This document shows, one piece after another, positions 52,916-61,901 of a stretch of DNA of 64,000 nt. Origin of the DNA: JAGLQA01 sp023135565 (GTDB lineage Bacteria > Acidobacteriota > Aminicenantia > UBA2199); contig DAOWCY010000001.1 in NCBI GenBank assembly GCA_030639305.1, positions 1 through 64,000 of the forward strand, in the 5' to 3' direction. The position numbers were made by a program, and so were the translations under genes. Positions within the stretch are counted from its first letter, which is position 1. Each line of letters begins with the position of its first letter. The notes below the pieces were generated by a model. That model was not told where the DNA came from. It did not search any database and worked only from the letters and a program-made list of their open reading frames with translations.

Positions 52916-53068
52916 ATGTTAAGCAAGTACGAAATAGAAATACCTGATCAAGTTGTTCATGCCCTTGGATTAATGGAAAGGGATGTGGGTGATGTCTTAA
53001 AAAAAGAACTGGCAGTTCATTATTTCCAGGGAAATCGGTTATATTCTCTACCTGATACAAATAGGTGA
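52916..53068 (+). pseudogene. Truncated UPF0175 antitoxin
   Basis: 50 residues: KYEIEIPDQVVHALG and VLKKELAVHYFQGNRL match the N-terminal half of UPF0175 antitoxins. The helix-turn-helix half is lost; the frame ends in SLPDTNR. From about 53001 the same bases in the +1 frame encode the start of a HigB-like toxin, so two gene fragments are spliced here. Confidence 0.6.
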
Positions 53069-53312
53069 ACATCATCAGAAGATAAAGCCTTTAAAAGGAT
53101 TGCCAGGCGGTGTTATGGAGATCAAAAGCGATTATGACAAAGATACATTTAGAGCAATATATGCCGCTAAGATCGATGATGATATTTATGTGCTCCATAC
53201 ATTTAAGAAGAAATCGAAGAGAGGCATCAAAACTCCAAAGGAGGATATTGAAATTATCAGGCAGCGTTTAAAGAGAGCGCAAGAAATAGCAAAATTTAAA
53301 GAGGATAAATAA
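53001..53312 (+). pseudogene. HigB-like (Gp49/RelE) toxin lacking its N-terminus
   Basis: The frame after the stop at 52998-53000 reads REIGYILYLIQIGEHHQKIK, PLKGLPGGVMEIKSDYDKDT and YVLHTFKKKSKRGIKTPK, the HigB/Gp49 pattern. No ATG lies before 53115; TTG at 53100 is the first plausible start and would omit about one third of the toxin. HigA follows after 1 nt. The toxin is probably inactive unless made by frameshifting from the upstream frame at the A7 run (52999-53005). Confidence 0.65.
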
Positions 53313-53313
53313 A

Positions 53314-53634
53314 ATGGAAGATTATATCGTAAGTTCAGGAAATATTTTTGAAGATATGGGCTTTGCGGACGCGGAAGAGAGATTAGCAAAGGCAAAACTT
53401 GCAGTTATTATAAATAAAATCATAGAAGAAAGAAAACTTAGCCCAAAAGAGTCTGCCAAAATTTTCGGTATTAAGCAGGCGCAAGTATCTGATCTAAAGA
53501 ATGGGCGATTAACGGAATTTTCTATCGAGCTATTATTTTATTTCTTAGAAGCATTGGATCAGCATATTGAAATCACCATTACCCATAAATCAAAAGCGAA
53601 GCAAGGTCATGGCATCCAGGTTGCCTATGTATAA
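53314..53634 (+). CDS. higA: HigA-like XRE-family antitoxin
   Basis: 106 residues, complete. Helix-turn-helix KLSPKESAKIFGIKQAQVSD followed by LKNGRLTEFSIELLFYFLEA is the HigA2 type that pairs with Gp49-like toxins. One nt after the toxin stop, as usual for toxin-first higBA operons. The intact antitoxin beside a truncated toxin suggests a decaying module. Confidence 0.8.
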   Translation: MEDYIVSSGNIFEDMGFADAEERLAKAKLAVIINKIIEERKLSPKESAKIFGIKQAQVSDLKNGRLTEFSIELLFYFLEALDQHIEITITHKSKAKQGHGIQVAYV

Positions 53635-53716
53635 AGGCACGTAACACCCAGGTCAGGCAGGTTTCCCCCCGGATTTGCAGGGTGTAGAGTTCCTCGGGGG
53701 CCTCGGCATACCGCCC

Positions 53717-54976
53717 CTAATCGGCTTCCTGCTCCACAGGGTCTTTTTTGATTTCTACTTTTTTCGACACAGTGATGTTTATCGAATCACCCCAGTTCTT
53801 TACCGCCAATAACACATGCAACTGCTCTTTCGTCTTTATTTCGACGCCATCCACGGCAGTAATAATGTCATCCTTCTTGATACCGCTCTTCTCGGCAATG
53901 CTCTCTTTACGCACATAGGTCACCAGGAGATTGTCGTCCTGCAACTTCGTCCTGATACCCAGGACCGGGAAATGTTCATGCTCATCCTTAGGGATAGAAA
54001 ATACATAATCCCCAAGCCCGCGCGAAAAAATCGCCGCCGGTTTTAAAGATTTTCCCAACATTTTCATCATGGGATTCGCGTCTTCGTCTTCGCCGTCCTC
54101 TTTCTCCTCGGGCAAAGTAACCGGCACAATAGTGGTCAGCTTCACTTTCCTATCGGCTTTTTTATAGCGAAAAGGGATGCCCAACTTATATGCCACATGG
54201 TTGCTGCCGGCAATAATGATGCCTTTATAACCTTTATACCGCGGCTGGGACAGGACTTTCCTCATGGACTCGGCCATGATCACATCCCAGCATTTTTGGG
54301 CATTGTAAACATTGGTAAACCACATGGGCACCTGCACCGCAAAAATACCGAATACGGATTTTATGAAATATTCATGTTCAGGATTATCTATGCCGATAGT
54401 GGGGAAAAGCTTTTTCTCTTCTTTAGATAGGGCCGCGAATCCTTTCCTGGATACTTTGCGCAGCAGGGTGCGGGCTATGTTCAGGCCGGTTGCTTTCAAC
54501 TTGTGCTTCTCGATGACCTCCATAATGAGACGGGTATAACCATAATTATAGGCTGTTTTTTTATACCAGCCGACTTTTTTCAGCAGCTCTTCTTCAGTTA
54601 GTTTGCCCTGCACAAAAGCGTCCAGAGCTTCGTTATCGTCCCTGAGAAAAAATTCAAACCCGACCACGATTTTGGGATGCTCTTTATACAGGGCTTCGAT
54701 AAAATCCCGCTGGAAAGTATGACACTCATAACTGGTATGAGACTCCCCGAAAATAAACACATCGGTTTTTTTGTTCTCTTTAATGATGTCCGCCATGGTG
54801 ACTGCTTTGTTCGCGGCGGCGGCCACCACCTGGTCTTTCTCGATTTTGGCGATACTAAACTTGTGTTTGGATGGGCCTAAGGGCAGCATGTCGAGGTTCG
54901 TTTCACCTACGAGAGAAACAAAACCCATTAGCCCCATTATTAATAATAAGATAGAAAAGTTTTTCATTTTTTTCAT
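53717..54976 (-). CDS. ChaN/Tiki-like protein with C-terminal PDZ domain
   Basis: The start at 54976 is chosen because GGAGG lies 5 nt upstream. About 419 residues with signal peptide. The ChaN-like (DUF399, haem-binding or Tiki-protease superfamily) domain shows VFIFGESHTSYECHTFQ (GExH motif), VVGFEFFLRDD and IIIAGSNHVAYKLGIPF. An acidic linker (EEKEDGEDED) leads to a PDZ domain (LVTYVRKESIAEKSGIKKDD IITAVDGVEI). Probably periplasmic; either haem binding or metalloprotease activity is possible. Confidence 0.8.
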   Translation of the reverse strand: MKKMKNFSILLLIMGLMGFVSLVGETNLDMLPLGPSKHKFSIAKIEKDQVVAAAANKAVTMADIIKENKKTDVFIFGESHTSYECHTFQRDFIEALYKEHPKIVVGFEFFLRDDNEALDAFVQGKLTEEELLKKVGWYKKTAYNYGYTRLIMEVIEKHKLKATGLNIARTLLRKVSRKGFAALSKEEKKLFPTIGIDNPEHEYFIKSVFGIFAVQVPMWFTNVYNAQKCWDVIMAESMRKVLSQPRYKGYKGIIIAGSNHVAYKLGIPFRYKKADRKVKLTTIVPVTLPEEKEDGEDEDANPMMKMLGKSLKPAAIFSRGLGDYVFSIPKDEHEHFPVLGIRTKLQDDNLLVTYVRKESIAEKSGIKKDDIITAVDGVEIKTKEQLHVLLAVKNWGDSINITVSKKVEIKKDPVEQEAD

Positions 54977-55031
54977 TTTTGCCTCCAGGCGACTATTATA
55001 TAAGAATACGGCAAAAAAATCCACTGTAATA

Positions 55032-55310
55032 ATTATTTTGCCTCCGGCGGCAAGGTGGCGCTTTTGATTCTCAATCCCACCCGCGTGGGGGGGCGTTTAG
55101 CTGCTTCGCAGCGGGTGAGCGCTTTTGATTCTCAATAAATAAAAGTTTTGATCAAACTTTTTCAAAAGCCCCGTGCGCACGGGGAGGCGATTAGCGGCTT
55201 CGCCGCAGGGATAGCGGGTGAGCGTCTTTGATTTTAAATAAACAAAAGTTTTGTTCAAACTTTTACAAAAGTTTGGCCCCCGGCAGGGCCGCCGGAGGTA
55301 AATTGTTTTT
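55032..55310. repeat. Mosaic palindromic element array
   Basis: Two rounds of the module series: CCCACCCGCGTGGG, GCTGCTTCGCAGC, an AT arm, then CCCCGTGCGCACGGGG, GCGGCTTCGCCGC, a second AT arm and GGCAGGGCCGCCGGAGG. Confidence 0.85.
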
Positions 55311-55334
55311 AAAAACCGGATAGTTACGCCCCCC

Positions 55335-55363
55335 TTGTAAAACTAACGAAGATGTGATATATA
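55335..55363 (+). promoter_or_regulatory. Promoter of the membrane protein/radical SAM pair
   Basis: TTGTAA (55335-55340), 17-nt spacer, TATATA (55358-55363), 6 nt to the ATG, no ribosome binding site: probably leaderless. Confidence 0.6.
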
Positions 55364-55369
55364 ACCACT

Positions 55370-55738
55370 ATGGCAACACTTGTATTATTAAATAACTTTA
55401 TGCACGATTTCAGCGCAGCGGGCTGGATTTTCTGCACCGTACTGCTCTGGTCTATGTTAAAAAACACGATCCCTGCCGGCGACTGCGAAAAAATAATTAC
55501 CGGGATGCTAAAAACTATCCTGCTGTTGATGCGCCTCAGCGCAGGCGGTATCGTGGTTTTCGGGATAGTGCGCGCCCTGGCTTACAAAGAATACGAATGG
55601 AGCGCCGCCGCGGGCGAGAGCCAGGTAATTTTACTGATAGTCAAACATATTATCCTGACTTTTGTGTTCGTGGTGGGACTGGTTTTCTACCGGAAAGCAA
55701 GAAAAATAATTAAGGGACAAAATAATGAACAACCATAA
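55370..55738 (+). CDS. Small integral membrane protein, possibly haem-binding
   Basis: 122 residues with about four hydrophobic segments (7-28, 46-64, 84-105 among them). His residues lie at helix ends (FMHDFSAAGW and VKHIILTFVF), as in CopD-like or other b-type haem membrane proteins, but the family is not certain. Its last 14 nt overlap the radical SAM gene, so they form an operon and may act together. Confidence 0.55.
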   Translation: MATLVLLNNFMHDFSAAGWIFCTVLLWSMLKNTIPAGDCEKIITGMLKTILLLMRLSAGGIVVFGIVRALAYKEYEWSAAAGESQVILLIVKHIILTFVFVVGLVFYRKARKIIKGQNNEQP

Positions 55739-57194
55739 AAAAAATAAAGTAATGCTGATTACTCCGCCTTACCACTGCGGCGTGGTGGAATCCGCCGGAC
55801 GCTGGCCCAACTTAGGATTTATGTACATTGCCGGGGAATTAGAGAAAGCCGGTTTCCAGCCGGTCATCTACGACGCTATGTCTAAATTCCACGACTATGA
55901 ACAGATCAGGGCAGAAATTCGTTCCACTGCTCCCGATTTTATCGGCGTTACGGCAATCACCGCCACCATAAACGATGCCGTTGAAGTTCTAAAAGTCGCC
56001 AGGGAAGAAATTCCCGGAGTGACCACTCTTTTAGGCGGCGTACACCCTACTTTCTGCTGGGAAGAAATCCTGGAACAGCACGGAGACGTTATTGACTACT
56101 GCGTTTTGGGCGAAGGCGAAATCACGATGCCGCAGCTTTTAGAAGCGCACCGCAGCGGAGACGACCCGGCCCGGGTGCCGGGTATCGCTTTAAAAACCGG
56201 CGGCAAAGCCGTGCGTACGGAGCCCAGGGAATTCGCCGCCGATTTAGACGTTTTCTCCCCGGCCTGGCATTTAGTGAATTGGTCGGACTACCCGCTTTAT
56301 TTCATGGACGATTCTACTGTAGCCATCGTAAGTTCATCCCGGGGCTGCGTCCACGAATGCGCTTTCTGTTCGCAGCACAAATTCTGGCAGGGTTCTTATC
56401 GCCAGCGCGACCCCCACAAATTCGTGGCCGAGATAGAACACCTGACCAAAACCTACGGCGTAAACGTTTTTTTTATTGCCGACGAGTACCCCACCTATTC
56501 CCGGGAACGTTGGGAAAAGATACTTGACCTGCTGATCGAGAAACAGTTAGGGGTACACATCCTGCTGGAAACAGTAGTGCAGGACATCCTGCGCGATCAC
56601 GATATCCTGCACCGTTACCGCGAAGCCGGGGTGCTGTTTATCTATGTGGGAGTGGAAGCCACCAGCGACAGCAGGCTGCAAGAGTTTAAGAAAGATATTA
56701 AATTCAAAGATTCGCAAAAAGCCCTCAAACTTATCAGGGATGCGGGCATGATCGTAGAGAGTTCATTGATCTTAGGCACCCCGGACGAGACCCCGGCTTC
56801 GATCAAAGAGACCCTGTCTTTAGCGCGGGAATACAATGCCGATTTTATGCACTTTTTGCTGCTGGCGCCCTGGCCTTATGCCGATATGTACGAAGGTCTC
56901 AAACCCTATATCGAAGTAACCGATTATTCTAAATACAATTTAGTGGAGCCGGTGATCAAACCCAAAAACATGACCCGCGATCAACTGATGAAAGAAGTGC
57001 TCAATTGTTACAAAACCTATTATATGAGGAAATTGCCGGAATGGGCGGCAATGAAAGGAAACGATTTGAAAAAATCCGTTTTGATCAGGGGAATGAAAGC
57101 CATCGTTGAGAATTCTTTTTTGAAAGATCATATGAAAGGTTTAGGCGGTATGCCCGACCACGTAATCAAGCTGCTCGACACCCTAAAGGTGTAA
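55725..57194 (+). CDS. B12-binding-domain radical SAM protein
   Basis: 489 residues of the BchE/class B methylase-like family. The N-terminal cobalamin-binding Rossmann domain (about 8-140: MLITPPYHCGVVESAGRWPN LGFMYIAGEL, DFIGVTAIT, LLGGVHPTF) precedes a radical SAM core with CVHECAFC (about 209-216). The C-terminal part has CYKTYYMRKLPEW. Such enzymes do radical methylations or ring rearrangements. The substrate is not indicated. Confidence 0.88.
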   Translation: MNNHKKNKVMLITPPYHCGVVESAGRWPNLGFMYIAGELEKAGFQPVIYDAMSKFHDYEQIRAEIRSTAPDFIGVTAITATINDAVEVLKVAREEIPGVTTLLGGVHPTFCWEEILEQHGDVIDYCVLGEGEITMPQLLEAHRSGDDPARVPGIALKTGGKAVRTEPREFAADLDVFSPAWHLVNWSDYPLYFMDDSTVAIVSSSRGCVHECAFCSQHKFWQGSYRQRDPHKFVAEIEHLTKTYGVNVFFIADEYPTYSRERWEKILDLLIEKQLGVHILLETVVQDILRDHDILHRYREAGVLFIYVGVEATSDSRLQEFKKDIKFKDSQKALKLIRDAGMIVESSLILGTPDETPASIKETLSLAREYNADFMHFLLLAPWPYADMYEGLKPYIEVTDYSKYNLVEPVIKPKNMTRDQLMKEVLNCYKTYYMRKLPEWAAMKGNDLKKSVLIRGMKAIVENSFLKDHMKGLGGMPDHVIKLLDTLKV

Positions 57195-57201
57195 TTTACT
57201 T

Positions 57202-57450
57202 TGCCTCCGGCGGGGTGCGGCGCACCCAACCTATAAGCGGCTTCGCCGCAGGGACAGCGGGTGAGCGTCTTTGATTTTAAATAAACAAAAGTTTTGTTCA
57301 AACTTTTTCAAAAGCCCCGTGCGCACGGGGAGGCGATTAGCGGCTTCGCCGCAGGGTCAGCAGGTGAGCGTCTTTGATTTTAAATAAACAAAAGTTTTGA
57401 TCAAACTTTTTCAAAAGTTTGGCCCCCGGCAGGGCCGCCGGAGGCAAGGC
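57202..57450. repeat. Mosaic palindromic element array
   Basis: Two module rounds with GCGGCTTCGCCGCAGGG, AT arms and CCCCGTGCGCACGGGG, ending GGCAGGGCCGCCGGAGGC. A stretch of about 60 bp with GAGCGTCTTTGATTTTAAAT is repeated between rounds and again at 55200. Confidence 0.85.
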
Positions 57451-57463
57451 CGTGGCGCGGGAA

Positions 57464-58486
57464 TTAGTTTTTTTTAATAATCACATAGGTGATATCATCA
57501 TCAGGCTCTTTGCAGAAATCATCGATCGCCTTTTTGACGGCTGAACAAATCTCCTTCGCGGAAAGCGCTTTGTTCTCCTTGAGCACTTTCTCGAGATGAT
57601 GCGGAAACAATCTCTCGCCTTCGCTGTTCTCTAATTCGGATAGACCGTCCGTGTACAACAATAAAATGTCTCCGCTGCCCATTAAATCGAGTTTGCTGAT
57701 CTTGTACGCCTGCTTATAACCGAACACACTCTTATTCAAGGTGGCGTCGATGTCTTTCCGCGACGGCATAACACCGATAGGGGGATAATTGAATATCTTA
57801 TCCTCCGGGACATCCAAAAAATGGTCACCCTCATTGGAAAAAACCAGCGGCGGCGGATGACCGGCCGATATAAAAAGGAATTTGCCGTTTTCGGATATTT
57901 CACCGTAGATCATAGTAAAAAAATCATCTACACTGGAAGAGTTGTAAAACCGGGTGTTGATTTTTTCAAAAAGATTTGTCGTTATTTTGCCGTAAGTCTT
58001 CATCTCATACAGGGCGCCGGTAAGGAAAGATTGGTGCAGCATTCCGACTATAAAAGAACCGCTCTCGTCATGACCTTTCACATCGGCTACAAGCACTCCG
58101 GCCCTGGTCCTGTTTTTTTTTAAGCCGGCCATTTTTTCGTCTTTTTCCTTTTTCTTTTTTTGGATGTAGGGGTTATCGAGCTGCTCCTGCGGCGAAAAGT
58201 CTTTCATCTCTTTCTGCCATTTCTCTTCGATCTTTTTTTTCCTGGCATTGAGATCGTAACGTTTATTGAAGTCGATATAGATGATGTGGTCGCCGCCGGT
58301 AACGCCTTCTTTAGCCAGCGACATACCGGAAATTTCGATGTCCTTAAGCCTGGGGACTTCGCCTGGAGGCGGTTTAATAGATTTTACCCTATCGTCCAAG
58401 ACGTCCAGGGTGTATTTTATTTTCGTGTAAAACTCGCACTGTTTGCATTGATGATGTGTCGCTTCCGTCATTTCTTTTTCTTTCAT
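57464..58486 (-). CDS. SpoIIE/PP2C-type serine phosphatase
   Basis: The start at 58486 is chosen because AGGAA precedes it. About 340 residues. The N-terminal part has Cys/His (HHQCKQCEFY), possibly a metal site, followed by a coiled coil. The PP2C-like domain shows GVLVADVKGHDESGSFIVGM, FLFISAGHPPPLV, GDILLLYTDGLSE and EPDDDITYVII, giving the metal-binding Asp set. Such phosphatases control anti-sigma/anti-anti-sigma switches; no partner is encoded nearby. Confidence 0.85.
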   Translation of the reverse strand: MKEKEMTEATHHQCKQCEFYTKIKYTLDVLDDRVKSIKPPPGEVPRLKDIEISGMSLAKEGVTGGDHIIYIDFNKRYDLNARKKKIEEKWQKEMKDFSPQEQLDNPYIQKKKKEKDEKMAGLKKNRTRAGVLVADVKGHDESGSFIVGMLHQSFLTGALYEMKTYGKITTNLFEKINTRFYNSSSVDDFFTMIYGEISENGKFLFISAGHPPPLVFSNEGDHFLDVPEDKIFNYPPIGVMPSRKDIDATLNKSVFGYKQAYKISKLDLMGSGDILLLYTDGLSELENSEGERLFPHHLEKVLKENKALSAKEICSAVKKAIDDFCKEPDDDITYVIIKKN

Positions 58487-58600
58487 AAAAGTTCCTGGTT
58501 TGCTGCTTATTAACAAAATCTATTTTAGCACTCTTTATCTTTTTATTCAACACTAAGAACCCGGTTTCCCGGCTTAGCCGGCATAAAAAAAATTTTTTAG

Positions 58601-58629
58601 TTGACAAAACCGGAAAATTGTATTATAAT
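58601..58629 (+). promoter_or_regulatory. Promoter of the GntR-ABC operon
   Basis: Exact consensus TTGACA (58601-58606), 17-nt spacer, TATAAT (58624-58629). Confidence 0.9.
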
Positions 58630-58641
58630 AACCGTACAATT
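58616..58641. promoter_or_regulatory. Probable GntR operator
   Basis: Inverted repeat AATTGTA (58616-58622) and TACAATT (58635-58641) surrounds the -10 box, well placed for autorepression. Confidence 0.65.
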
Positions 58642-58659
58642 AAAAACAGGAGGTTGTAA

Positions 58660-59034
58660 ATGACCAGGTTTAAGATCGATGAAGCATCGCCGCTGCCGGT
58701 TTACCAGCAGGTGAAACAATTCATAATCATTGATATTCTCTCCGGGAGACTCAAGGAGGGGGATAAACTGCCCCCCATCCGCGGACTGGCTAAAATATTA
58801 AGGCTGAATCCCAATACGGTGGCAAAAGTGTACTACAATCTTGAAGACGAAGGTTTTATCCAGGGAAAACGAGGCAGCGGCTACTTAGTCAAAAGCCAAA
58901 AACAAAAATTAGACAAAATCAAAGTGTCCATCATCGAGGACGAATTAAAAGAACTCTTGAAAAAAGCCTTTTCTATAGGATTTAGCAAAGAAGATATCGA
59001 AAATTTAATGAGGAGGTTATTGAACAATGAATAA
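58660..59034 (+). CDS. GntR-family regulator, YtrA type
   Basis: 124 residues. The winged-helix domain (PVYQQVKQFIIIDILSGRLK, LPPIRGLAKILRLNPNTVAK, LEDEGFIQGKRGSGYLV) is followed by a short dimerisation tail, which is the YtrA subfamily. These repress their own operon with ABC transporter genes and respond to envelope stress or cell-wall antibiotics. Ribosome binding site AGGAGG. Overlaps the ABC ATPase gene by 8 nt. Confidence 0.9.
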   Translation: MTRFKIDEASPLPVYQQVKQFIIIDILSGRLKEGDKLPPIRGLAKILRLNPNTVAKVYYNLEDEGFIQGKRGSGYLVKSQKQKLDKIKVSIIEDELKELLKKAFSIGFSKEDIENLMRRLLNNE

Positions 59035-59893
59035 CGATAATACAATAATCGAAGTCAAAGGACTCAGCCTCGCTTTTGAACAGAAAAAAGTGCTGGATAA
59101 TATTAATGTTACTTTCAAAAAAGGTGAAACCGTACTCATTGCCGGGAATAACGGCACAGGCAAAAGCAGCCTGCTGAGAATCATGGCCGGGGTGCTTTTC
59201 CCCGACAGCGGCGACGTGCACATAGACGAATCTATCTCGCGCCGCAAAATCGCTTTTATCTCCGACAAAATGAGCCTTTTCCAGGATTATACCCTGGATC
59301 AGGGGATCGCTTTCCACTGCCGGGTTTTCGGTCTGGAGTCTTGCGATGATTCGCTGCTCGATGAATTGAACATCGACCGAAATCAAAAAATCAGGGACCT
59401 GTCGAAAGGTGAACGGGCCATTTACCACCTCTCCCTGCTGCTGTCGCAAAAACCGGAAATCCTGCTTTTAGATGAGATCGTTCATGCCATCGATCCCTAC
59501 CTGCGGGATTTGTTTTTAGACGCCCTGATCGACCTGATAGACGAGTTGAATACCACGGTGATTATGGTAAACCATACCTTCTCGGAAGTAGGCCGGCTGC
59601 CTGAACGGGTGATGGTCATGGAAAACGGACGCTTTATTTTCGACGAGAACTGCGACGTGCTGCACGAGAAAATCAAAAAGGTCAGGCTCGACAGCCCCGG
59701 AGATAAAGAGAAAAAACTATTAGAAGAGCTGCCGGTTATTTTCCAGACCCGGTCTCCCCTTCTGCAGGATTATTTCATATATCCTTTCAAAGAGGAATTC
59801 ACCACCCAAACGAACTATAAATTCCAGGATGTGGAATTATCGGAAATAATTAAATCTTTTATAGGAGGCTACTATGCTAAAAAAAGAATTTAA
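59027..59893 (+). CDS. ABC transporter ATP-binding protein
   Basis: 288 residues. Walker A GNNGTGKSS, signature LSKGERA (degenerate from LSGGQ), Walker B ILLLDEIVHAID, H-loop MVNHTFSE. The tail after about 225 is longer than in a minimal ATPase. Ribosome binding site GGAGG lies in the end of the GntR gene; the permease begins 20 nt before its stop. Probably the energy subunit of an exporter with the next gene. Confidence 0.92.
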   Translation: MNNDNTIIEVKGLSLAFEQKKVLDNINVTFKKGETVLIAGNNGTGKSSLLRIMAGVLFPDSGDVHIDESISRRKIAFISDKMSLFQDYTLDQGIAFHCRVFGLESCDDSLLDELNIDRNQKIRDLSKGERAIYHLSLLLSQKPEILLLDEIVHAIDPYLRDLFLDALIDLIDELNTTVIMVNHTFSEVGRLPERVMVMENGRFIFDENCDVLHEKIKKVRLDSPGDKEKKLLEELPVIFQTRSPLLQDYFIYPFKEEFTTQTNYKFQDVELSEIIKSFIGGYYAKKRI

Positions 59894-61658
59894 CGGGATT
59901 TTAAAACAATCCCTCTATTTTGTTGTGTTAACGGCCTGTCTACCTGTGTTATTGATGATCGTAACCAGGTTCATGCGTTCACCGGTTTCTTACTTTGAAC
60001 TGCTGTGCCCGGTTTTCCAGGTAGGCTTGATCGTAATTGCGTTACTAATGGGAATTTCGCTTCTTGCGATGGAAAGGAAACAAGACGGAATCGAGTATCT
60101 ATTGACCCTGCCGCTGTCGCGCTGGAAGCTGCTGGCCATTAAGATTCTGCCCCGGCTGGCGGTGCTGCTTGTTTTTTCGGGGTTATATTTGCTGCTGCTC
60201 CAGGTTTTTACCGGGTCTCTCAGCGGAGAACCGCTGCTCTATTCGCTGCCTACGGCACTGCTGCTGTACTTTGTGTTCGGGCTGTTTTTCGTGGGAGTTT
60301 CTTTTTCGGCATCGAACCAAAATTTCATCATCGCGGCTGTGGTGGCGTTGTTTGTCTTCGTGCTCCATTCGGCTGTGTTCTATTTCCTATTCTATCGCGC
60401 CACAATCGATATCTTCAAAGTTTACCTCGAATACTCCCATATCAAACCGGTTTTGCTCGGTGTGTTCAGCCTGCTGCTGCCCCTGCTTATCTCCTTTATC
60501 TTTGCCTTTAAACGGTTCGACGTGCGCGGCGGCAAAGGTTTCAACCGCGGTCACCTGAGGCTTTTTATCCCCTTGTTTGTGGTCGGCTTATCGGTATCTA
60601 TTTTCTATATTTACTCGGTAAGCGAAGGTCATTATCCGAGTTATCACCTCACCAAAGAGAACCTGTTGGTGGACTCGGGGTACTTCAACAACGATGTCAA
60701 GATTTACGACGGTGAAAAGGTAACCAAAGTAAAAAACGCCTCCGGCTATGTGCTTATCGAGCACGGAGATAACCTGTATCTCAGGTCTTTCCGCGACTAC
60801 AAGAGCATCATAAGCTTGAACAAAAAAAATCACAAGGTCGAAACCCTGTACAAAACCCGGGGGCGGTTTAGATTTTCCACCGGCAGGTATAAAGACACCC
60901 TGGCTCTTACGGAAACCACAGTGGATAAACTCCCTGAACTGGTTTTAATTAACCTAAAAACAAAAGCCGTTAACCATATTAAACTGCCGAGCGTGCCGGG
61001 TGGCAGCTTTTACAGCCCCTGGATAATAGGAGCCGATGAACTGGACGGCCAGCGGTTCTGGCTGGTGAATAACGGAAAAGTAGGCAAATATTCGGTTTCC
61101 CGGGTATGGGAAGATGGCCGGGTTGAAAAACTTTGTTCGAGCCGGGCGCTGGCTGTTTATGTCAACCGGATGCTGATTACCCAGGAAAAAGAGGAAATCC
61201 TGGCCGCTGAGATAACCGCGGCAGGAGTCGAGGTTATCAACAGGGTGCCGGTAAGCACCCGGATCTCTTTTTATACCGGCTATTTTAACCGTCATTTTGA
61301 AAACAACCCGGTAACGGAAATATATGGACATCCCCCCGGCACGAACGGGAAGATTTTTTGTTTAGACCTGGAAACATTCGAGCTAACCTGGCTGCGGGAT
61401 AAAACCGGCTATGTCAGGTACTTCTACCCTGACAAATATTATTATCTCGAATCGGCTCCCGATGCGAAAGATTACACCTATACGAAGCGTATTTCGCGCG
61501 TAAAAGCAGGGAAGTTTGAGTTACTGAAAGAATTCTCCGGTACGAAACCCGTCAGGTTATTTTCTACCGGTAACGCGTTGTTTTTCAAAGAAGACGGCAA
61601 AACGAAGATTTATGCCCTGCCCGATCTGAAAGAATTGACTTTCAAAGGTTTGAAATAG
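59874..61658 (+). CDS. ABC transporter permease with large extracytoplasmic domain
   Basis: 594 residues. Six membrane helices in the first ~245 residues (ABC-2 type: LLAMERKQDGIEYLLTLPLS RWKLLAIK), the last near GHLRLFIPLFVVGLSVSIFY. Residues about 250-594 form a soluble beta-rich domain with repeated short strands (VLIEHGDNLYLRSF, LVLINLKTKAV), probably a propeller-like fold outside the membrane. Such a fusion is unusual for YtrA-linked permeases, which normally lack it. It may bind the signal or substrate. Ribosome binding site AGGAGG. Confidence 0.8.
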   Translation: MLKKEFNGILKQSLYFVVLTACLPVLLMIVTRFMRSPVSYFELLCPVFQVGLIVIALLMGISLLAMERKQDGIEYLLTLPLSRWKLLAIKILPRLAVLLVFSGLYLLLLQVFTGSLSGEPLLYSLPTALLLYFVFGLFFVGVSFSASNQNFIIAAVVALFVFVLHSAVFYFLFYRATIDIFKVYLEYSHIKPVLLGVFSLLLPLLISFIFAFKRFDVRGGKGFNRGHLRLFIPLFVVGLSVSIFYIYSVSEGHYPSYHLTKENLLVDSGYFNNDVKIYDGEKVTKVKNASGYVLIEHGDNLYLRSFRDYKSIISLNKKNHKVETLYKTRGRFRFSTGRYKDTLALTETTVDKLPELVLINLKTKAVNHIKLPSVPGGSFYSPWIIGADELDGQRFWLVNNGKVGKYSVSRVWEDGRVEKLCSSRALAVYVNRMLITQEKEEILAAEITAAGVEVINRVPVSTRISFYTGYFNRHFENNPVTEIYGHPPGTNGKIFCLDLETFELTWLRDKTGYVRYFYPDKYYYLESAPDAKDYTYTKRISRVKAGKFELLKEFSGTKPVRLFSTGNALFFKEDGKTKIYALPDLKELTFKGLK

Positions 61659-61901
61659 CCATAATTTTACGGAGTGGTGAGCTGGTGAGGGACGGCCCCG
61701 CAGGGCTGCCCCCCGCTCCGCTCGCCCCCGTGGGGAAGTTAAAGGGGAGTCGATGATACCCGGATAAAGTGGAGAGATAGGAAAGGGATTTTTAATCGAT
61801 AAATATCCGGGAAGAAAGTAACGGGTGATTTATTGACACGTCAATATCGAGAGGTCTAAATCAGTAACTATTCAGTTCTGGAAAAAACTAAAAAAGACTT
61901 G
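61659..61901. other. Gene-free spacer with GC-rich module
   Basis: No supported gene. Contains a GC-rich segment at about 61690-61735 (GGGGCAGCC-type words) and then plain AT-rich sequence before the 122-bp repeat. Confidence 0.5.
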
